This document shows positions 9,755-19,387 of a stretch of 64,000 nucleotides of DNA, in pieces (the first letter of the stretch is position 1; each line of letters begins with the position of its first letter). The notes under the pieces are model-generated. The model was not told where the DNA came from, did no database searches, and saw only the letters and a list, made by a program, of their open reading frames with translations. The position numbers were made by a program, and so were the translations under genes. This DNA is from Pricia antarctica (lineage in GTDB: Bacteria > Bacteroidota > Bacteroidia > Flavobacteriales > Flavobacteriaceae), in NCBI RefSeq assembly GCF_900101815.1, contig NZ_FNAO01000010.1:104069-168068 (forward strand), given 5' to 3'.

Positions 9755-9898
9755 TTTTTTGAGCCGGTAAAGCGTGCAAGTTATGCTCTGGAAGAGACCA
9801 GAACCTATATTAAGAACGGCGGCTGGATAGAACGATTTATGTATTACGCGACGTTCGAGGAAAACCAAATACTTTTTAAATTATTATATCATGGCTGA
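9755..9898 (+). pseudogene. 3' remnant of an unidentified gene overlapping the next start codon
   Basis: An open frame without a plausible start encodes about 47 residues with a protein-like composition (ALEETRTYIKNGGWIERF, then MYYATFEENQIL). Its TGA stop at 9896-9898 overlaps the ATG of the membrane acyltransferase gene (9891), the spacing typical of translationally coupled genes. I do not recognise the family. The likely explanation is that a larger upstream gene was deleted and only its 3' end remains. It may equally be chance reading of intergenic DNA. Confidence 0.35.
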
Positions 9899-10994
9899 AA
9901 TGCAAGGAAAACCTAACGGTCGGCTTTTATCCCTCGATTTTTATAGGGGACTAACGATGTTTTTACTTATTGCCGAGTTTACCCATCTATTCACTTTTTT
10001 CGTATTGCCACAATTCGAAGGAACTTTTATTCATACCATTGGATCTCAGTTACACCACGTTCGCTGGGAAGGACTGCATTTCTGGGACTTGATCCAACCC
10101 TTTTTCATGTTCATAGTAGGAGTCGCCATGCCATTATCTTTTTCAAAAAGGATGGCGAGAGGGGATTCTTACAAAGATTTAACAATACATGCTGTAAAAA
10201 GGGCATTTTTAATGTTACTCTTGGGTTGGGGGTTATACTGTATTGATCCGGGCGAAATTGTTTTCAGGTTTCAAAATGTATTGGCACAACTGGGAGTTGC
10301 CTATATTCTTGCCTTTTTGGTGATCCGTAAATCCGTAGTAATTCAAATTGGATTTTCTGTAGTATTGCTTTTAATTACCGAAGGCCTATATCGATTCTTT
10401 CCTGTTGAAGGGTTTACACATGCCTTTGTCAATGGAGAAAATTTTCCAGCCTGGTTTAATATGCTTATTTCAGGAGAAGACAGTGGTGGCGGTTGGGCGA
10501 TGTTTAATGCTATCCCAACCGCGGCACATACCATTTGGGGTGTTCTGGCAGGCCAATTGCTTATAGGCAATTATTCAGCCAAGAAAAAACTGCAAATCTT
10601 ATTTGCAGCAGGGAGTATTGCATTGCTTATCGGGTATGGTCTGAGCCCATTAACGCCCATTATAAAAAAGATAGCAACGAGTACATTTGTATTTGCCAGT
10701 GGTGGATGGGCGTTGATAGCTCTTGCGCTATGCTACTGGGTAATAGATATCAAAAAATACCAAAAAGGCGTGTTGTTTTTTGCCGTAGTAGGCATGAACC
10801 CGCTATTTATTTATCTGTTTGCCCATGTCGGGGGAGCGGATCTTATTAAGAAGGTATTTCTTCCGTTTTCAAATGCCCTGTTTGGTTGGACAGGCGAATT
10901 GGGCTCGCAAATTATTTTAAGCTGTATTGTACTTTTTATGCTTTGGTATATTTGTTACTGGATGTACAAAAAGAAACTATTTATTAGAATTTAA
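9891..10994 (+). CDS. HGSNAT-like / DUF5009 membrane acyltransferase
   Basis: 367 residues with about ten hydrophobic segments. The N-terminus RLLSLDFYRGLTMFLLI followed by WDLIQPFFMFIVGVAMPLS is the signature of the heparan-alpha-glucosaminide N-acetyltransferase-like family (DUF5009, related to YeiB). The eukaryotic enzyme moves an acetyl group from cytoplasmic acetyl-CoA across a membrane to a glucosamine. In Bacteroidota these genes are common inside glycan loci, where transmembrane acetylation of imported sugars has been proposed. The gene lies between the susCD operon and the VCBS protein gene. Specific substrate unknown. Confidence 0.8.
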   Translation: MAEMQGKPNGRLLSLDFYRGLTMFLLIAEFTHLFTFFVLPQFEGTFIHTIGSQLHHVRWEGLHFWDLIQPFFMFIVGVAMPLSFSKRMARGDSYKDLTIHAVKRAFLMLLLGWGLYCIDPGEIVFRFQNVLAQLGVAYILAFLVIRKSVVIQIGFSVVLLLITEGLYRFFPVEGFTHAFVNGENFPAWFNMLISGEDSGGGWAMFNAIPTAAHTIWGVLAGQLLIGNYSAKKKLQILFAAGSIALLIGYGLSPLTPIIKKIATSTFVFASGGWALIALALCYWVIDIKKYQKGVLFFAVVGMNPLFIYLFAHVGGADLIKKVFLPFSNALFGWTGELGSQIILSCIVLFMLWYICYWMYKKKLFIRI

Positions 10995-11080
10995 ATGGGT
11001 ATGGTACGATAAAGGAATACCGTCTGCACGTTTGTAATTTAAAATTTTGCGATACAAATGTATTTTTTCAAAAAAATTGA

Positions 11081-11284
11081 CGCTTCGAAAAAAAAACATC
11101 AATTCATGAAATGGCTTCTCCTCGGGGCACCGCTGATACAGGCTACAGCGAATTTGCCCACGGTGGTTCCTACTTGAGCCAATCCTCCAGAAATCTGATG
11201 CTGAACCCTAAAAGCGTGAACTTTGTAGAGCTATTCTCTTACACAGGACAACGGAAACGAATATCTTTAGAGGATGCGAAATAG
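11081..11284 (+). pseudogene. 3' remnant of a VCBS/CRTAC1-like gene
   Basis: A frame open from 11081 (possible ATG at 11111) encodes about 67 residues, including GGSYLSQSSRNLMLNPK and VELFSYTGQRKRI. The SYLSQSS pattern recalls the C-terminal ASPIC-like segment of VCBS-repeat proteins in this phylum; that resemblance is from memory and not checked. The stop TAG (11282-11284) overlaps the ATG of the intact VCBS gene (11274) by 11 bases. A tandem VCBS paralog that lost all but its 3' end would explain both features. The 86 bases between 10995 and 11080 hold nothing clear. Confidence 0.4.
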
Positions 11285-14200
11285 CGCCTACATCACATTT
11301 TTAATTTCGGGGCTGCTACTTTGCGCATGCGCTCATGACGATACCTTGTTCGTTTCCGTACCATCGTCACATACCCATATCGACTTTTCGAACGATATCG
11401 AAGAAGATAGCCTGAACAACATTTACACTTTTATGAACATCTATACCGGTGCTGGTGTGGGTGTTGGCGATATCGATAATGATGGCCTTACGGATGTTTT
11501 TATGGCCGGCAATAAAGTGTCGAACGCATTATATCGCAATCGGGGGAATCTTGCTTTCGAGGATATTACCGAAAAATCGGGACTCACCTCCAAGAGCTGG
11601 GCCACTGGCGTTGCCATGATTGATATCAATCAGGATGGATGGCTCGACATCTACGTCTGTGTATCAGGGGATGCGGCGGTGCCGCAAAGGGCGAACCTCC
11701 TGTATATCAATCAAAAGGATGGTACATTTTCGGAGGAAGCCCAAAAATACGGACTCGCCGATACCTCGCAATCTACACAAGCCGCCTTTTTCGATTATGA
11801 TAAAGACGGTGACCTCGATATGTTCCTCATCATCAACCCCGTAGATTATACATTGTCATCCGTCAACAAAATACGGTCCAAAAAAGTAAATGGCGAATCT
11901 AACAGCACCGACAAATTGTACCGCAACAACGGAGACGATACGTTCAGCGATGTATCCAAAGAAGCGGGAATACTCGTTGAAGGCTATAGTCTAGGCTTGG
12001 GTATTGCCGATATCAATAACGATAGTTGGCCGGATGTCTATATTTCCAACGATTTTTTGACCAATGACGTGCTGTATCTGAATCAGGGCGACAGTACGTT
12101 CAAAGATGCCTCGAAAACACTGTTCAAGCATACCAGTTTTGCAGGTATGGGCAACGACATCGCCGATTTCAACAACGATGGCCTGATGGACATTCTGGTA
12201 CTCGACATGTTGCCGGAAGATAACCAACGACGAAAGACCATAGTACCCTCCAGTAGTTTCGACAAACTGCAAATGCTGACCGAGCGGGGCTACACGCCAC
12301 AATATACCCGTAATACATTGCAATTGAACAATGGCAACGGCTCCTTCAGCGAAATCGGCCAGTTTTCCGGAATCGATAAAACAGATTGGAGCTGGAGCGT
12401 ACTTTTGGCCGACTACGACAACGATGGCAACAAAGATGCGTTTATAACCAATGGTTTTAGAAGGGAACTGGGCGATCTCGATTACATCAATTACCAACAG
12501 CAAGACCTTTCGAACCCCTTCGGTTCGGAAACGGACCGAAAGCAAAAAAAACTGGACGCCATCAAAGACTTGCCCAGTGCCGCGGTAAAAAACTACTTTT
12601 TCAAAAATAGGGGCGACCTCAAATTCGAGAACGTTTCAGAAGCATGGGGCATCCGGGAAAAAAGCATGTCAAACGGTTCGGCGTTTGTGGATTTGGACAA
12701 TGACGGCGACCTAGATCTTGTCGTCAATAATGTCAACCAAAAGGCAGATATTCTAGAAAATAAAAGTGAAAGGAAACAAGAGAACAATTTTTTGGGCATC
12801 CGTTTAGAAGGAAAACAGGGCAACCTTGAGGGTATAGGAACAAGTCTCACCTTAAAAACAAAAGGGAATACCCAATATTACCAACACTATCTGTCCCGTG
12901 GCTATGAATCGAGCATCGATCCGAAGATACACTTCGGGCTAGGTGACGAAAAAAAGGTCGATAGCCTGATCGTGACCTGGCCCGACGGCAAAAAGCAGGT
13001 CGTAACGAATGTAGATGCCGGACAATTGCTAAGCATGCGCTATATCGATGCCAAAGCGGGTAAAGAGACATCCACTACAACCAAAAAAACCTGGTTCACG
13101 GAAATATCGCAAGAGGTAGGCACGGACTATCGCCATATAGAGAATAAATTCAACGATTTTAACGTACAGCCGTTGGTGCCCCACATGCAATCGAAAAACG
13201 GTCCGAAAATGAGTAAGGGCGATATCAACGGAGACGGTCTCGACGATTTTTACATCGGGGGTAGTGCCGGATTCAGCGGCTATTTCTTCTTTCAGAAACC
13301 GGATGGCTCATTTACCAAAAAGCCCCTTGACCAAGATATCGCTTCCGAAGATATGGGCTCGCTGTTGTTCGATGCTGAAAATGACGGCGACCTAGATCTG
13401 TATGTGGTCAGTGGCGGCAGCGAGTTTCAAAAAGAGGACAAGGCCTATCAAGATCGACTGTACCTCGGCGATGGCAATGGCGGTTTTGTGAAGGATAGCG
13501 TAGCACTTCCCGAAATCGAAACTTCAGGTTCGGTGGTTGCTGCATCCGATTTTGACGGTGATGGCGATTTAGACCTTTTTGTGGGGGGAAGGGTGGTTCC
13601 GGGAGAGTATCCCCTACCCCCTAAAAGTGTTCTACTACGCAACGATTCCGGAAAATTTACCGATGTTACGACGAAATGGTGTCCCCAATTATCCAATCTG
13701 GGAATGGTCACTTCGGCGCTTTGGTCCGATGTTGACGGCAATGGCCGACCTGACCTTATTCTGGCCGGAGAATTTATGCCTATTACCATCCTAAAAAATA
13801 CGGGGACCGAATTTGTCGACACTACCCAAGAAGCCGGACTTTCAAAAACCTCGGGGTGGTGGAACAGTCTGGTATCCGCAGATTTTGACAATGACGGCGA
13901 CCTTGATCTAATCGCCGGAAATCTCGGCACGAATAGCCGATTTAAAGCCACCGTCGAAGAACCGCTTTGTATCTACGCCAACGACTATGACAAAAATGGT
14001 AGTATCGACCCAATTATGTGCTACTACATCGATGGAAAAAATTATATCGCCCACACCCGCGACGAAATCATCAAACAGATCGCCCCTATGCGGGCCCGTT
14101 TTCAGACTTATGGAGACTACGCCAAGGTTACGTTTTCCGAGGCCTTTTTACCTGAAGAACTTTCAGCCGCCCATGTGGTGCATGCCGAAAATTTCGAGAG

Positions 14201-14567
14201 CAGCTACTTTGAAAATTTAGGAGATGGTACTTTTGCCGTACACGCCCTACCGAACCTGGCGCAACTCGCACCCGTAAACGGTATCGGGGCTATTGATGTC
14301 AACAAAGATGGTAATGTCGATGTACTGTTAGTAGGCAACAATTATTCCGGCGAGGCGACCATCGGCAATCATGATGCCGGTATCGGGCTGTGTATGTTGG
14401 GCGACGGAAAAGGAGGATTCGCCCCGGTAAGCTTGGATAAAAGTGGATTTTTTATCGATGGCGATGCCAAAGACATCAAGACTATGTTAAGAAGTGACGG
14501 TCAGACCACGGTATTAGTGGGTATAAATTCGGTGCCGATCAAGGCGTTTTTGTTACAAAAACCATGA
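11274..14567 (+). CDS. Large VCBS/FG-GAP repeat lipoprotein with ASPIC/UnbV domain (CRTAC1 type)
   Basis: 1097 residues. A signal peptide with a Cys-rich lipobox-like end (LLLCACAHDD) suggests a lipid anchor. Many calcium-binding FG-GAP/VCBS units follow, recognisable by repeated D-x-D-x-D-G-x-x-D loops such as VGDIDNDGLTDVF, IADINNDSWPDVY, FVDLDNDGDLDLV and FDGDGDLDLFVGG. Between two propeller blocks lies an ASPIC/UnbV-like segment (HYLSRGYESS, DPKIHFGLGDEKKVDSLIVTWPDGKK). Proteins of this type are large secreted beta-propellers that accompany SusCD loci in marine Bacteroidota; binding or scaffolding roles are proposed but not proven. Bases here are clearly richer in G and C than in the susCD block before it. 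Confidence 0.85.
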   Translation: MRNSAYITFLISGLLLCACAHDDTLFVSVPSSHTHIDFSNDIEEDSLNNIYTFMNIYTGAGVGVGDIDNDGLTDVFMAGNKVSNALYRNRGNLAFEDITEKSGLTSKSWATGVAMIDINQDGWLDIYVCVSGDAAVPQRANLLYINQKDGTFSEEAQKYGLADTSQSTQAAFFDYDKDGDLDMFLIINPVDYTLSSVNKIRSKKVNGESNSTDKLYRNNGDDTFSDVSKEAGILVEGYSLGLGIADINNDSWPDVYISNDFLTNDVLYLNQGDSTFKDASKTLFKHTSFAGMGNDIADFNNDGLMDILVLDMLPEDNQRRKTIVPSSSFDKLQMLTERGYTPQYTRNTLQLNNGNGSFSEIGQFSGIDKTDWSWSVLLADYDNDGNKDAFITNGFRRELGDLDYINYQQQDLSNPFGSETDRKQKKLDAIKDLPSAAVKNYFFKNRGDLKFENVSEAWGIREKSMSNGSAFVDLDNDGDLDLVVNNVNQKADILENKSERKQENNFLGIRLEGKQGNLEGIGTSLTLKTKGNTQYYQHYLSRGYESSIDPKIHFGLGDEKKVDSLIVTWPDGKKQVVTNVDAGQLLSMRYIDAKAGKETSTTTKKTWFTEISQEVGTDYRHIENKFNDFNVQPLVPHMQSKNGPKMSKGDINGDGLDDFYIGGSAGFSGYFFFQKPDGSFTKKPLDQDIASEDMGSLLFDAENDGDLDLYVVSGGSEFQKEDKAYQDRLYLGDGNGGFVKDSVALPEIETSGSVVAASDFDGDGDLDLFVGGRVVPGEYPLPPKSVLLRNDSGKFTDVTTKWCPQLSNLGMVTSALWSDVDGNGRPDLILAGEFMPITILKNTGTEFVDTTQEAGLSKTSGWWNSLVSADFDNDGDLDLIAGNLGTNSRFKATVEEPLCIYANDYDKNGSIDPIMCYYIDGKNYIAHTRDEIIKQIAPMRARFQTYGDYAKVTFSEAFLPEELSAAHVVHAENFESSYFENLGDGTFAVHALPNLAQLAPVNGIGAIDVNKDGNVDVLLVGNNYSGEATIGNHDAGIGLCMLGDGKGGFAPVSLDKSGFFIDGDAKDIKTMLRSDGQTTVLVGINSVPIKAFLLQKP

Positions 14568-14669
14568 TTCTTGAATCACGGCTACATGTGGTATTACTGG
14601 CTCGTTTTATGGATAGCGCCTCTTTATATCTCTTTTTAATACAATAAATTTACTATAAGTTTCAAACCG

Positions 14670-16292
14670 ATGAAAATGAAAAAAATACGCATACTCCCGC
14701 TTATTGTAATGACGGCCTTTTGGGCACATGCCCAAAATAAGGATTCGGTCGAAATCGATATTATTCCCGGCGAATATTGGTGGGGCGGTCTTAGCACCGT
14801 AGGCCATGAAACGCCCTATGATTCGGAAACCGTCACTAGCCATGATCTTTGGGGCGATAATCTGGGAAACCAGGCGCAGCCTTTATTGCTGTCAAGTAAG
14901 GGAAGATACGTTTGGAGCGAATCACCGATCAAATACAGCTTTAATAAAGGCAAAATCACGGTTACAGACCGTGAAGGCGGCATACAATCAGGTACTGCCG
15001 GTAAAACTATTCGGGATTCCTATGACTACGCAGTCAAGAATTTTTTCCCTCCAAACGGTAAAATTCCCGAAGAACTGCTGTTTACAAAACCGCAGTACAA
15101 TACGTGGATAGAGCTGACCTACAATCAGAACGAAGAAGACATTTTAAAATATGCACAGGCCATTATCGACAAGGGATATCCACCGGGGGTTCTGATGATC
15201 GACGATAACTGGCAAGATAGCTATGGTACTTGGGAGTTTTCTGCCAAACGCTTTAAAGACCCCAAGGGCATGATGAAAAAATTGCATGCTATGGGCTTCA
15301 AAGTGATGCTATGGGTATGCCCTTTCGTAAGCGCCGACACCGAAAACTTCAGGCAATTGGCCAAAGACGGGATGCTGTTGTTAGACGGTGATAAAACACA
15401 GGAAGTACTCTGGGCCAATACCCAGAACAAGGCAGCCATCATACGTTGGTGGAACGGGGCTAGCGCCTGCCTCGACCTCAGCAATCCGAAAACTAGGGAA
15501 TGGTTCGAAGGTCGACTGAAATTTTTGATGGACGAGTATGGCGTAGATGGATTTAAATTCGATGCCGGCGATGCCGATTTTTATACCGGTGATATCGTTT
15601 CTTACGTGCCCGACCTGGCGCCGAACGACCATACGACCTATTTTGCAAAACTCGGATTACAATTTCCTCTGAACGAATACCGCGCCTCTTGGAAAATGGC
15701 GGGACTTCCGCTAGCCCAGCGATTGCGTGATAAAAGCCATAACTGGGGAGACCTTCAAAAGTTGATTCCCGATCTGATGTCACAGAGTATGATGGGTTAT
15801 GCCTACACCTGTCCGGATATGATCGGGGGCGGGGAATATGGTTCGTTTATGGACCTGGCATCCATTGATGAGGAACTGGTCGTTCGTTCCGCGCAGGTAC
15901 ATGCCCTGATGCCCATGATGCAATTTTCTGTCGCCCCTTGGCGGGTGCTATCCGAGGAAAACAACCAAATATGCCTTGAAGCGGCCAAGTTGCACGAAAA
16001 AATGGGGAATATGTTCCTTAATCTCGCTAACACTGCCTCAAAAACGGGAGAACCTATCGTTAAACCATTAGCCCTGGCCTACCCAGAGAGCGGATATGAG
16101 ATGATTAAAGATCAATTTATGGTCGGGGACAGTATTCTCGTAGCGCCCGTGGTGGAAAAAGGGTCACGGAAACGTAGTGTGGTTTTGCCTAAGGGAAGGT
16201 GGAAAGCCGACGATGGCACCTTGTACAAGGGCAATCGAACGGTCGAAATCGAAGTGCCTCTGAATCGGTTGCCCTATTTTACGAAAAGCTAG
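14670..16292 (+). CDS. Glycoside hydrolase family 31 enzyme (alpha-glycosidase-like)
   Basis: 540 residues with a signal peptide (cleavage near AHAQNK). The TIM barrel is recognised by PPGVLMIDDNWQ, MGFKVMLWVCPFVS and YGVDGFKFDAGD, where D298 sits at the usual nucleophile position. PDMIGGGEYG corresponds to the DIGGF-type block that holds the general acid/base Asp. At 540 residues it is short for GH31 because extra beta domains are reduced. GH31 enzymes release alpha-linked glucose, galactose, xylose or sulfoquinovose, and the substrate is not readable here. It lies 102 bases after the VCBS gene on the same strand. Confidence 0.85.
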   Translation: MKMKKIRILPLIVMTAFWAHAQNKDSVEIDIIPGEYWWGGLSTVGHETPYDSETVTSHDLWGDNLGNQAQPLLLSSKGRYVWSESPIKYSFNKGKITVTDREGGIQSGTAGKTIRDSYDYAVKNFFPPNGKIPEELLFTKPQYNTWIELTYNQNEEDILKYAQAIIDKGYPPGVLMIDDNWQDSYGTWEFSAKRFKDPKGMMKKLHAMGFKVMLWVCPFVSADTENFRQLAKDGMLLLDGDKTQEVLWANTQNKAAIIRWWNGASACLDLSNPKTREWFEGRLKFLMDEYGVDGFKFDAGDADFYTGDIVSYVPDLAPNDHTTYFAKLGLQFPLNEYRASWKMAGLPLAQRLRDKSHNWGDLQKLIPDLMSQSMMGYAYTCPDMIGGGEYGSFMDLASIDEELVVRSAQVHALMPMMQFSVAPWRVLSEENNQICLEAAKLHEKMGNMFLNLANTASKTGEPIVKPLALAYPESGYEMIKDQFMVGDSILVAPVVEKGSRKRSVVLPKGRWKADDGTLYKGNRTVEIEVPLNRLPYFTKS

Positions 16293-16534
16293 TTCAACCT
16301 AGGGATTGAAAAATTCTAGAACAAAACCAGGTATGTATTTCATTGACTAAAAAATGGCCCGTGCGCGTGTTTACGTGTTCGTGTTATTGGGCCGCGCGTG
16401 AGTTATATCATTTTCTGGGAAGATAGCACCGATATTCGTTCCCGCAATACATTGAACTTATCCTAAAAGGTTGGCAGTAAAAACTTTCGAATCATTTTTA
16501 TCCAAATAAAAATGAAAGGTTACGAAAGATTTTA

Positions 16535-16567
16535 TATATTTGATATTCATATATAATGTCGAATATC
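16535..16567 (+). promoter_or_regulatory. -7 element and hairpin directly before a TTG start
   Basis: TATATTTG at 16535-16542 fits the TAnnTTTG element, although no clear TTG lies at the expected upstream spacing. It merges into a 7-base inverted repeat (GATATTC 16542-16548, GAATATC 16561-16567) that ends one base before the TTG start at 16569. The rest of the 16293-16534 gap shows no gene. Confidence 0.35.
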
Positions 16568-16568
16568 A

Positions 16569-18107
16569 TTGAAACGTAGATCTTTTATTGGAAGAAGTGC
16601 CTTGGCCGGCCTTTGTACAGGGGTCTCCTTTTCATTTCTGGATAGTAAGATACCACCCCATAATTGGGAAGGGTATAATTTTGGCCCTCCACCTACCATC
16701 ACCGACCGTTTGAACCAAGGTCCGTTTCACAACTATGGTCCCGATGCGAACGCACCCGGTGCGAATGTGGTCATGACCACCACCGCGGCGTCCGGCAAAG
16801 TACCCAATTTCGGAATGGGCATGGTCACCTATATCTGTGATGAGGTTGGGCCGCCCAAGGTTAAGGGTGAAGACTTAAGAACATCCATCGAAAAATTGGC
16901 CCGTTTACCTTTAGGCGATGTGCTGTACCTTCGCGTTGATTGGAAAGATATCCAAAAAGAACCTGGGAAACTCGATTTTCCCGAACATTGGAATATCACC
17001 TTCGAGATGGCCAAAAAATATGGTAAAAGGGTGGCATTTAGAGTGCAGTTGATGAGTCCGGTAATCGAGGGCCATTCCGTACCGGATTTCTTAGCGGATA
17101 AAATTCCTTTCGTGAAATTGGGGGTTACCGATGAAATCGGCATTCCCGGAAAAGTACATTACGCTCCGAGATATGACCATCCAGAATTCATGAGGGCCTT
17201 TAAAGAGCTTGACGACCTGCTATCGGAAAAATACAACGGCCATGAACTTGTGGAATATGTAGATACCTACATGTACGGCTTTTGGGGCGAAGGCCACACT
17301 TGGCCCTTTGAAGGCAATCCGTTTCCGGATTATCGCACTGCCGAAGAAACCTCTATCGCACTTTTCGAGCATCAAGCCAAGAATTGGATAAAAACTCCCT
17401 TGACTACAAACACACAACCCGATTACAGCGAAGTGGGCAATTCGGAAGTTTTGGATAGAACCGTACGCTCGCATAATTGGTTGCGCACAGACACTATTTT
17501 TATCGAAACCTCGCAAATAGATGCCCTGAGTAATCGCCCGTCTTGGATAGGCGCGACAATAGAACAGGGCTTGGCGACAGGCGATAAAAATAAAGAAACG
17601 AATTTCGAGGGAATTGCAAAGAACGAAAATATCATTGCCCATGTAAAGGACGTTTCCCCAACCTATTTTTCGTTGTGGAACTGGCACGTTATTTCTGCGG
17701 AAAATTTCCTGAGCTATTACGATAAATACCCTGGGCCATTAAACCATTTGGCCGCTTCGATAGGCTATCGGGTCAGGCCCTCATGGATCTGGTATTTTGA
17801 AAAGGACGGATATCCCGGACTGATTCTTGGATTGGTCAACGACGGACTTTCCGGGGTGCCCGGTGCGCTTCGCATATCCCTTACCGATACGGAAAAAACC
17901 TTGCACATCGAAGGAAGTCTCGATCCCGGATATCCGTTACCCGGCAAGGTAAGACAGGTACTTTTTCAATTGCCTAAAAACAAAGCTTGGGAGGGATTGC
18001 GTCTCTACGCACATATCGAAGTGAAACAAGTAAGACATCCTGTAAAATGGGCGTGTCACCAATCGCTGGAAAACGATGGCGCCCTCCTTTTAAGAAAAAA
18101 TCTATAA
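16569..18107 (+). CDS. Secreted TIM-barrel-like putative glycosidase with TAT signal
   Basis: 512 residues. The only usable start in frame is TTG at 16569, since a stop lies at 16554-16556. It gives a clean twin-arginine signal (KRRSFIGRSALAG). The barrel-like body includes GDVLYLRVDWKDIQKEPGKLDF, a beta-alpha block common in GH42-type and DUF4832 proteins, and YVDTYMYGFWGEGHTWP, in which the Glu of WGE is a good acid/base candidate. The DUF4832 protein at 19388 carries a comparable GFIGTWGENYY block, so the two may be distant relatives. No defined family is assigned. The gene is followed 40 bases later by an EamA transporter gene, which suggests a uptake-and-breakdown unit. Confidence 0.65.
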   Translation: MKRRSFIGRSALAGLCTGVSFSFLDSKIPPHNWEGYNFGPPPTITDRLNQGPFHNYGPDANAPGANVVMTTTAASGKVPNFGMGMVTYICDEVGPPKVKGEDLRTSIEKLARLPLGDVLYLRVDWKDIQKEPGKLDFPEHWNITFEMAKKYGKRVAFRVQLMSPVIEGHSVPDFLADKIPFVKLGVTDEIGIPGKVHYAPRYDHPEFMRAFKELDDLLSEKYNGHELVEYVDTYMYGFWGEGHTWPFEGNPFPDYRTAEETSIALFEHQAKNWIKTPLTTNTQPDYSEVGNSEVLDRTVRSHNWLRTDTIFIETSQIDALSNRPSWIGATIEQGLATGDKNKETNFEGIAKNENIIAHVKDVSPTYFSLWNWHVISAENFLSYYDKYPGPLNHLAASIGYRVRPSWIWYFEKDGYPGLILGLVNDGLSGVPGALRISLTDTEKTLHIEGSLDPGYPLPGKVRQVLFQLPKNKAWEGLRLYAHIEVKQVRHPVKWACHQSLENDGALLLRKNL

Positions 18108-18147
18108 ACCTCGAATTACGGTCAAATGACCAAAAATAATACCTCTT

Positions 18148-19050
18148 ATGAAATTGAAACCTTGGCTCCTTTATGCATTAGTAACCACCATTTTTTGGGG
18201 CGTTTGGGGCGCGTTTACAGGAGTACCTGCAGAAAATGGCTTCCCCGATACCTTGATCTATTGCGTTTGGGCGGTAACCATGATTCCCCCTGCCCTATTC
18301 GTTATGGGCCGTACCGGTTGGAAACTACAGCGCGATAAGAAATCCATTTTCTATGGATGTTTGATTGGTCTATTAGGTGCGGGAGGCCAAATGGTACTTT
18401 TTAAGGCGGTCACTGTGGGGCCGACCTATCTCATATTTCCTATTATCTCCCTCTCCCCGATTATAACCGTGGTGCTTTCTTACTTGTTCTTAAAAGAGCG
18501 CACAGGCAAGTTGGGCACCCTCGGTATCGTGTTTGCCATAATCGCACTGCCCTTATTCGATTATTCAAAAGGTTCCACCGAGGAGGATTATGGTATTTTA
18601 TGGTTTGTTTTAGCCATTTTAGTGTTGGCCGCTTGGGGCATACAGGCCTATTTTATGAAACTGGCCAACGAGACCATGAAGGCGGAAAGTATTTTTTTCT
18701 ATATGATGCTGACCGGACTTCTAATAATTCCCGTTGCCCTCTTAATGACGGATTTTTCTCAAGAAATCAATTGGGGGGCCAATGGCCCTTGGCTTGCGGC
18801 GGGCATCCAAATTTTAAACGCGGTCGGGGCACTATGTCTGGTCTTTGCATTCCGATACGGAAAGGCTATGGTAGTATCTCCTTTGACCAACGCCGGGGCA
18901 CCCCTGATTACGGCCATAATTTCGATGCTGGTACTCGGATTTTTACCGAATCCCGTAAAAATAGCGGGTATCGTATTAGCGATAATAGCCGCTTTTTTAC
19001 TGGCTATCGATCCGGAAGAAACTGCGGACACGCCAGAGGAGAAAGTTTGA
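18148..19050 (+). CDS. EamA/DMT-family inner-membrane transporter
   Basis: 300 residues with about ten transmembrane segments in two homologous halves, as in the drug/metabolite transporter superfamily. The first half starts WLLYALVTTIFWGVWGAFTG; the second holds VLAAWGIQAYFMKLANETMKAES and ends in IVLAIIAAFLLAIDPEE. The pattern is close to the glucose/ribose porter-like branch, so a sugar or sugar-derived substrate fits the position between two secreted glycan-active proteins. A short shifted frame begins at 18126, but the ATG at 18148 opens the hydrophobic protein directly. Confidence 0.8.
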   Translation: MKLKPWLLYALVTTIFWGVWGAFTGVPAENGFPDTLIYCVWAVTMIPPALFVMGRTGWKLQRDKKSIFYGCLIGLLGAGGQMVLFKAVTVGPTYLIFPIISLSPIITVVLSYLFLKERTGKLGTLGIVFAIIALPLFDYSKGSTEEDYGILWFVLAILVLAAWGIQAYFMKLANETMKAESIFFYMMLTGLLIIPVALLMTDFSQEINWGANGPWLAAGIQILNAVGALCLVFAFRYGKAMVVSPLTNAGAPLITAIISMLVLGFLPNPVKIAGIVLAIIAAFLLAIDPEETADTPEEKV

Positions 19051-19387
19051 CATAATTTAAACTGAACTACCATCGGCTAAATACAGATGGCTTTTGATTC
19101 CGATTCAAGCTCGGTTAAAGTCCAACCGTTCGGCCCAACGCTATACTCAGATTGCTTTAGGCTTTTTTTGCCTTCGTCATATAGCGAACAGCGAATCGAA
19201 TTGAATTGAAGTCTTCGCCTAAAGGCGAGGGCATTTCACCCAGAATGATGCATTAAGTTTCTATCGTATTGGGTGTATACTCGTTTAAAACTTAAAATGA
19301 ATTAGGACGTTAAGACTTAGAAAACAGCATAAAATAGTATCAGAATCATTGTCTTGTTTGATAGCCATGTTATGTAAACCAAAAAAT
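19051..19387 (+). other. Intergenic region without recognised gene
   Basis: 337 bases between the transporter and the DUF4832 gene. A short stem TCGCC-TAAA-GGCGA lies at 19215-19228 but has no T-run after it. No exact TAnnTTTG element was found, so promoter and terminator remain unassigned. Confidence 0.4.

Noticed and set aside
11991..12545. Minus-strand frame of 184 codons inside the VCBS gene
   Set aside because: Antisense shadow of the strongly patterned calcium-loop repeats.
19215..19228. Stem TCGCC-TAAA-GGCGA as terminator after the EamA gene
   Set aside because: Only five base pairs and no T-run; too weak to call.
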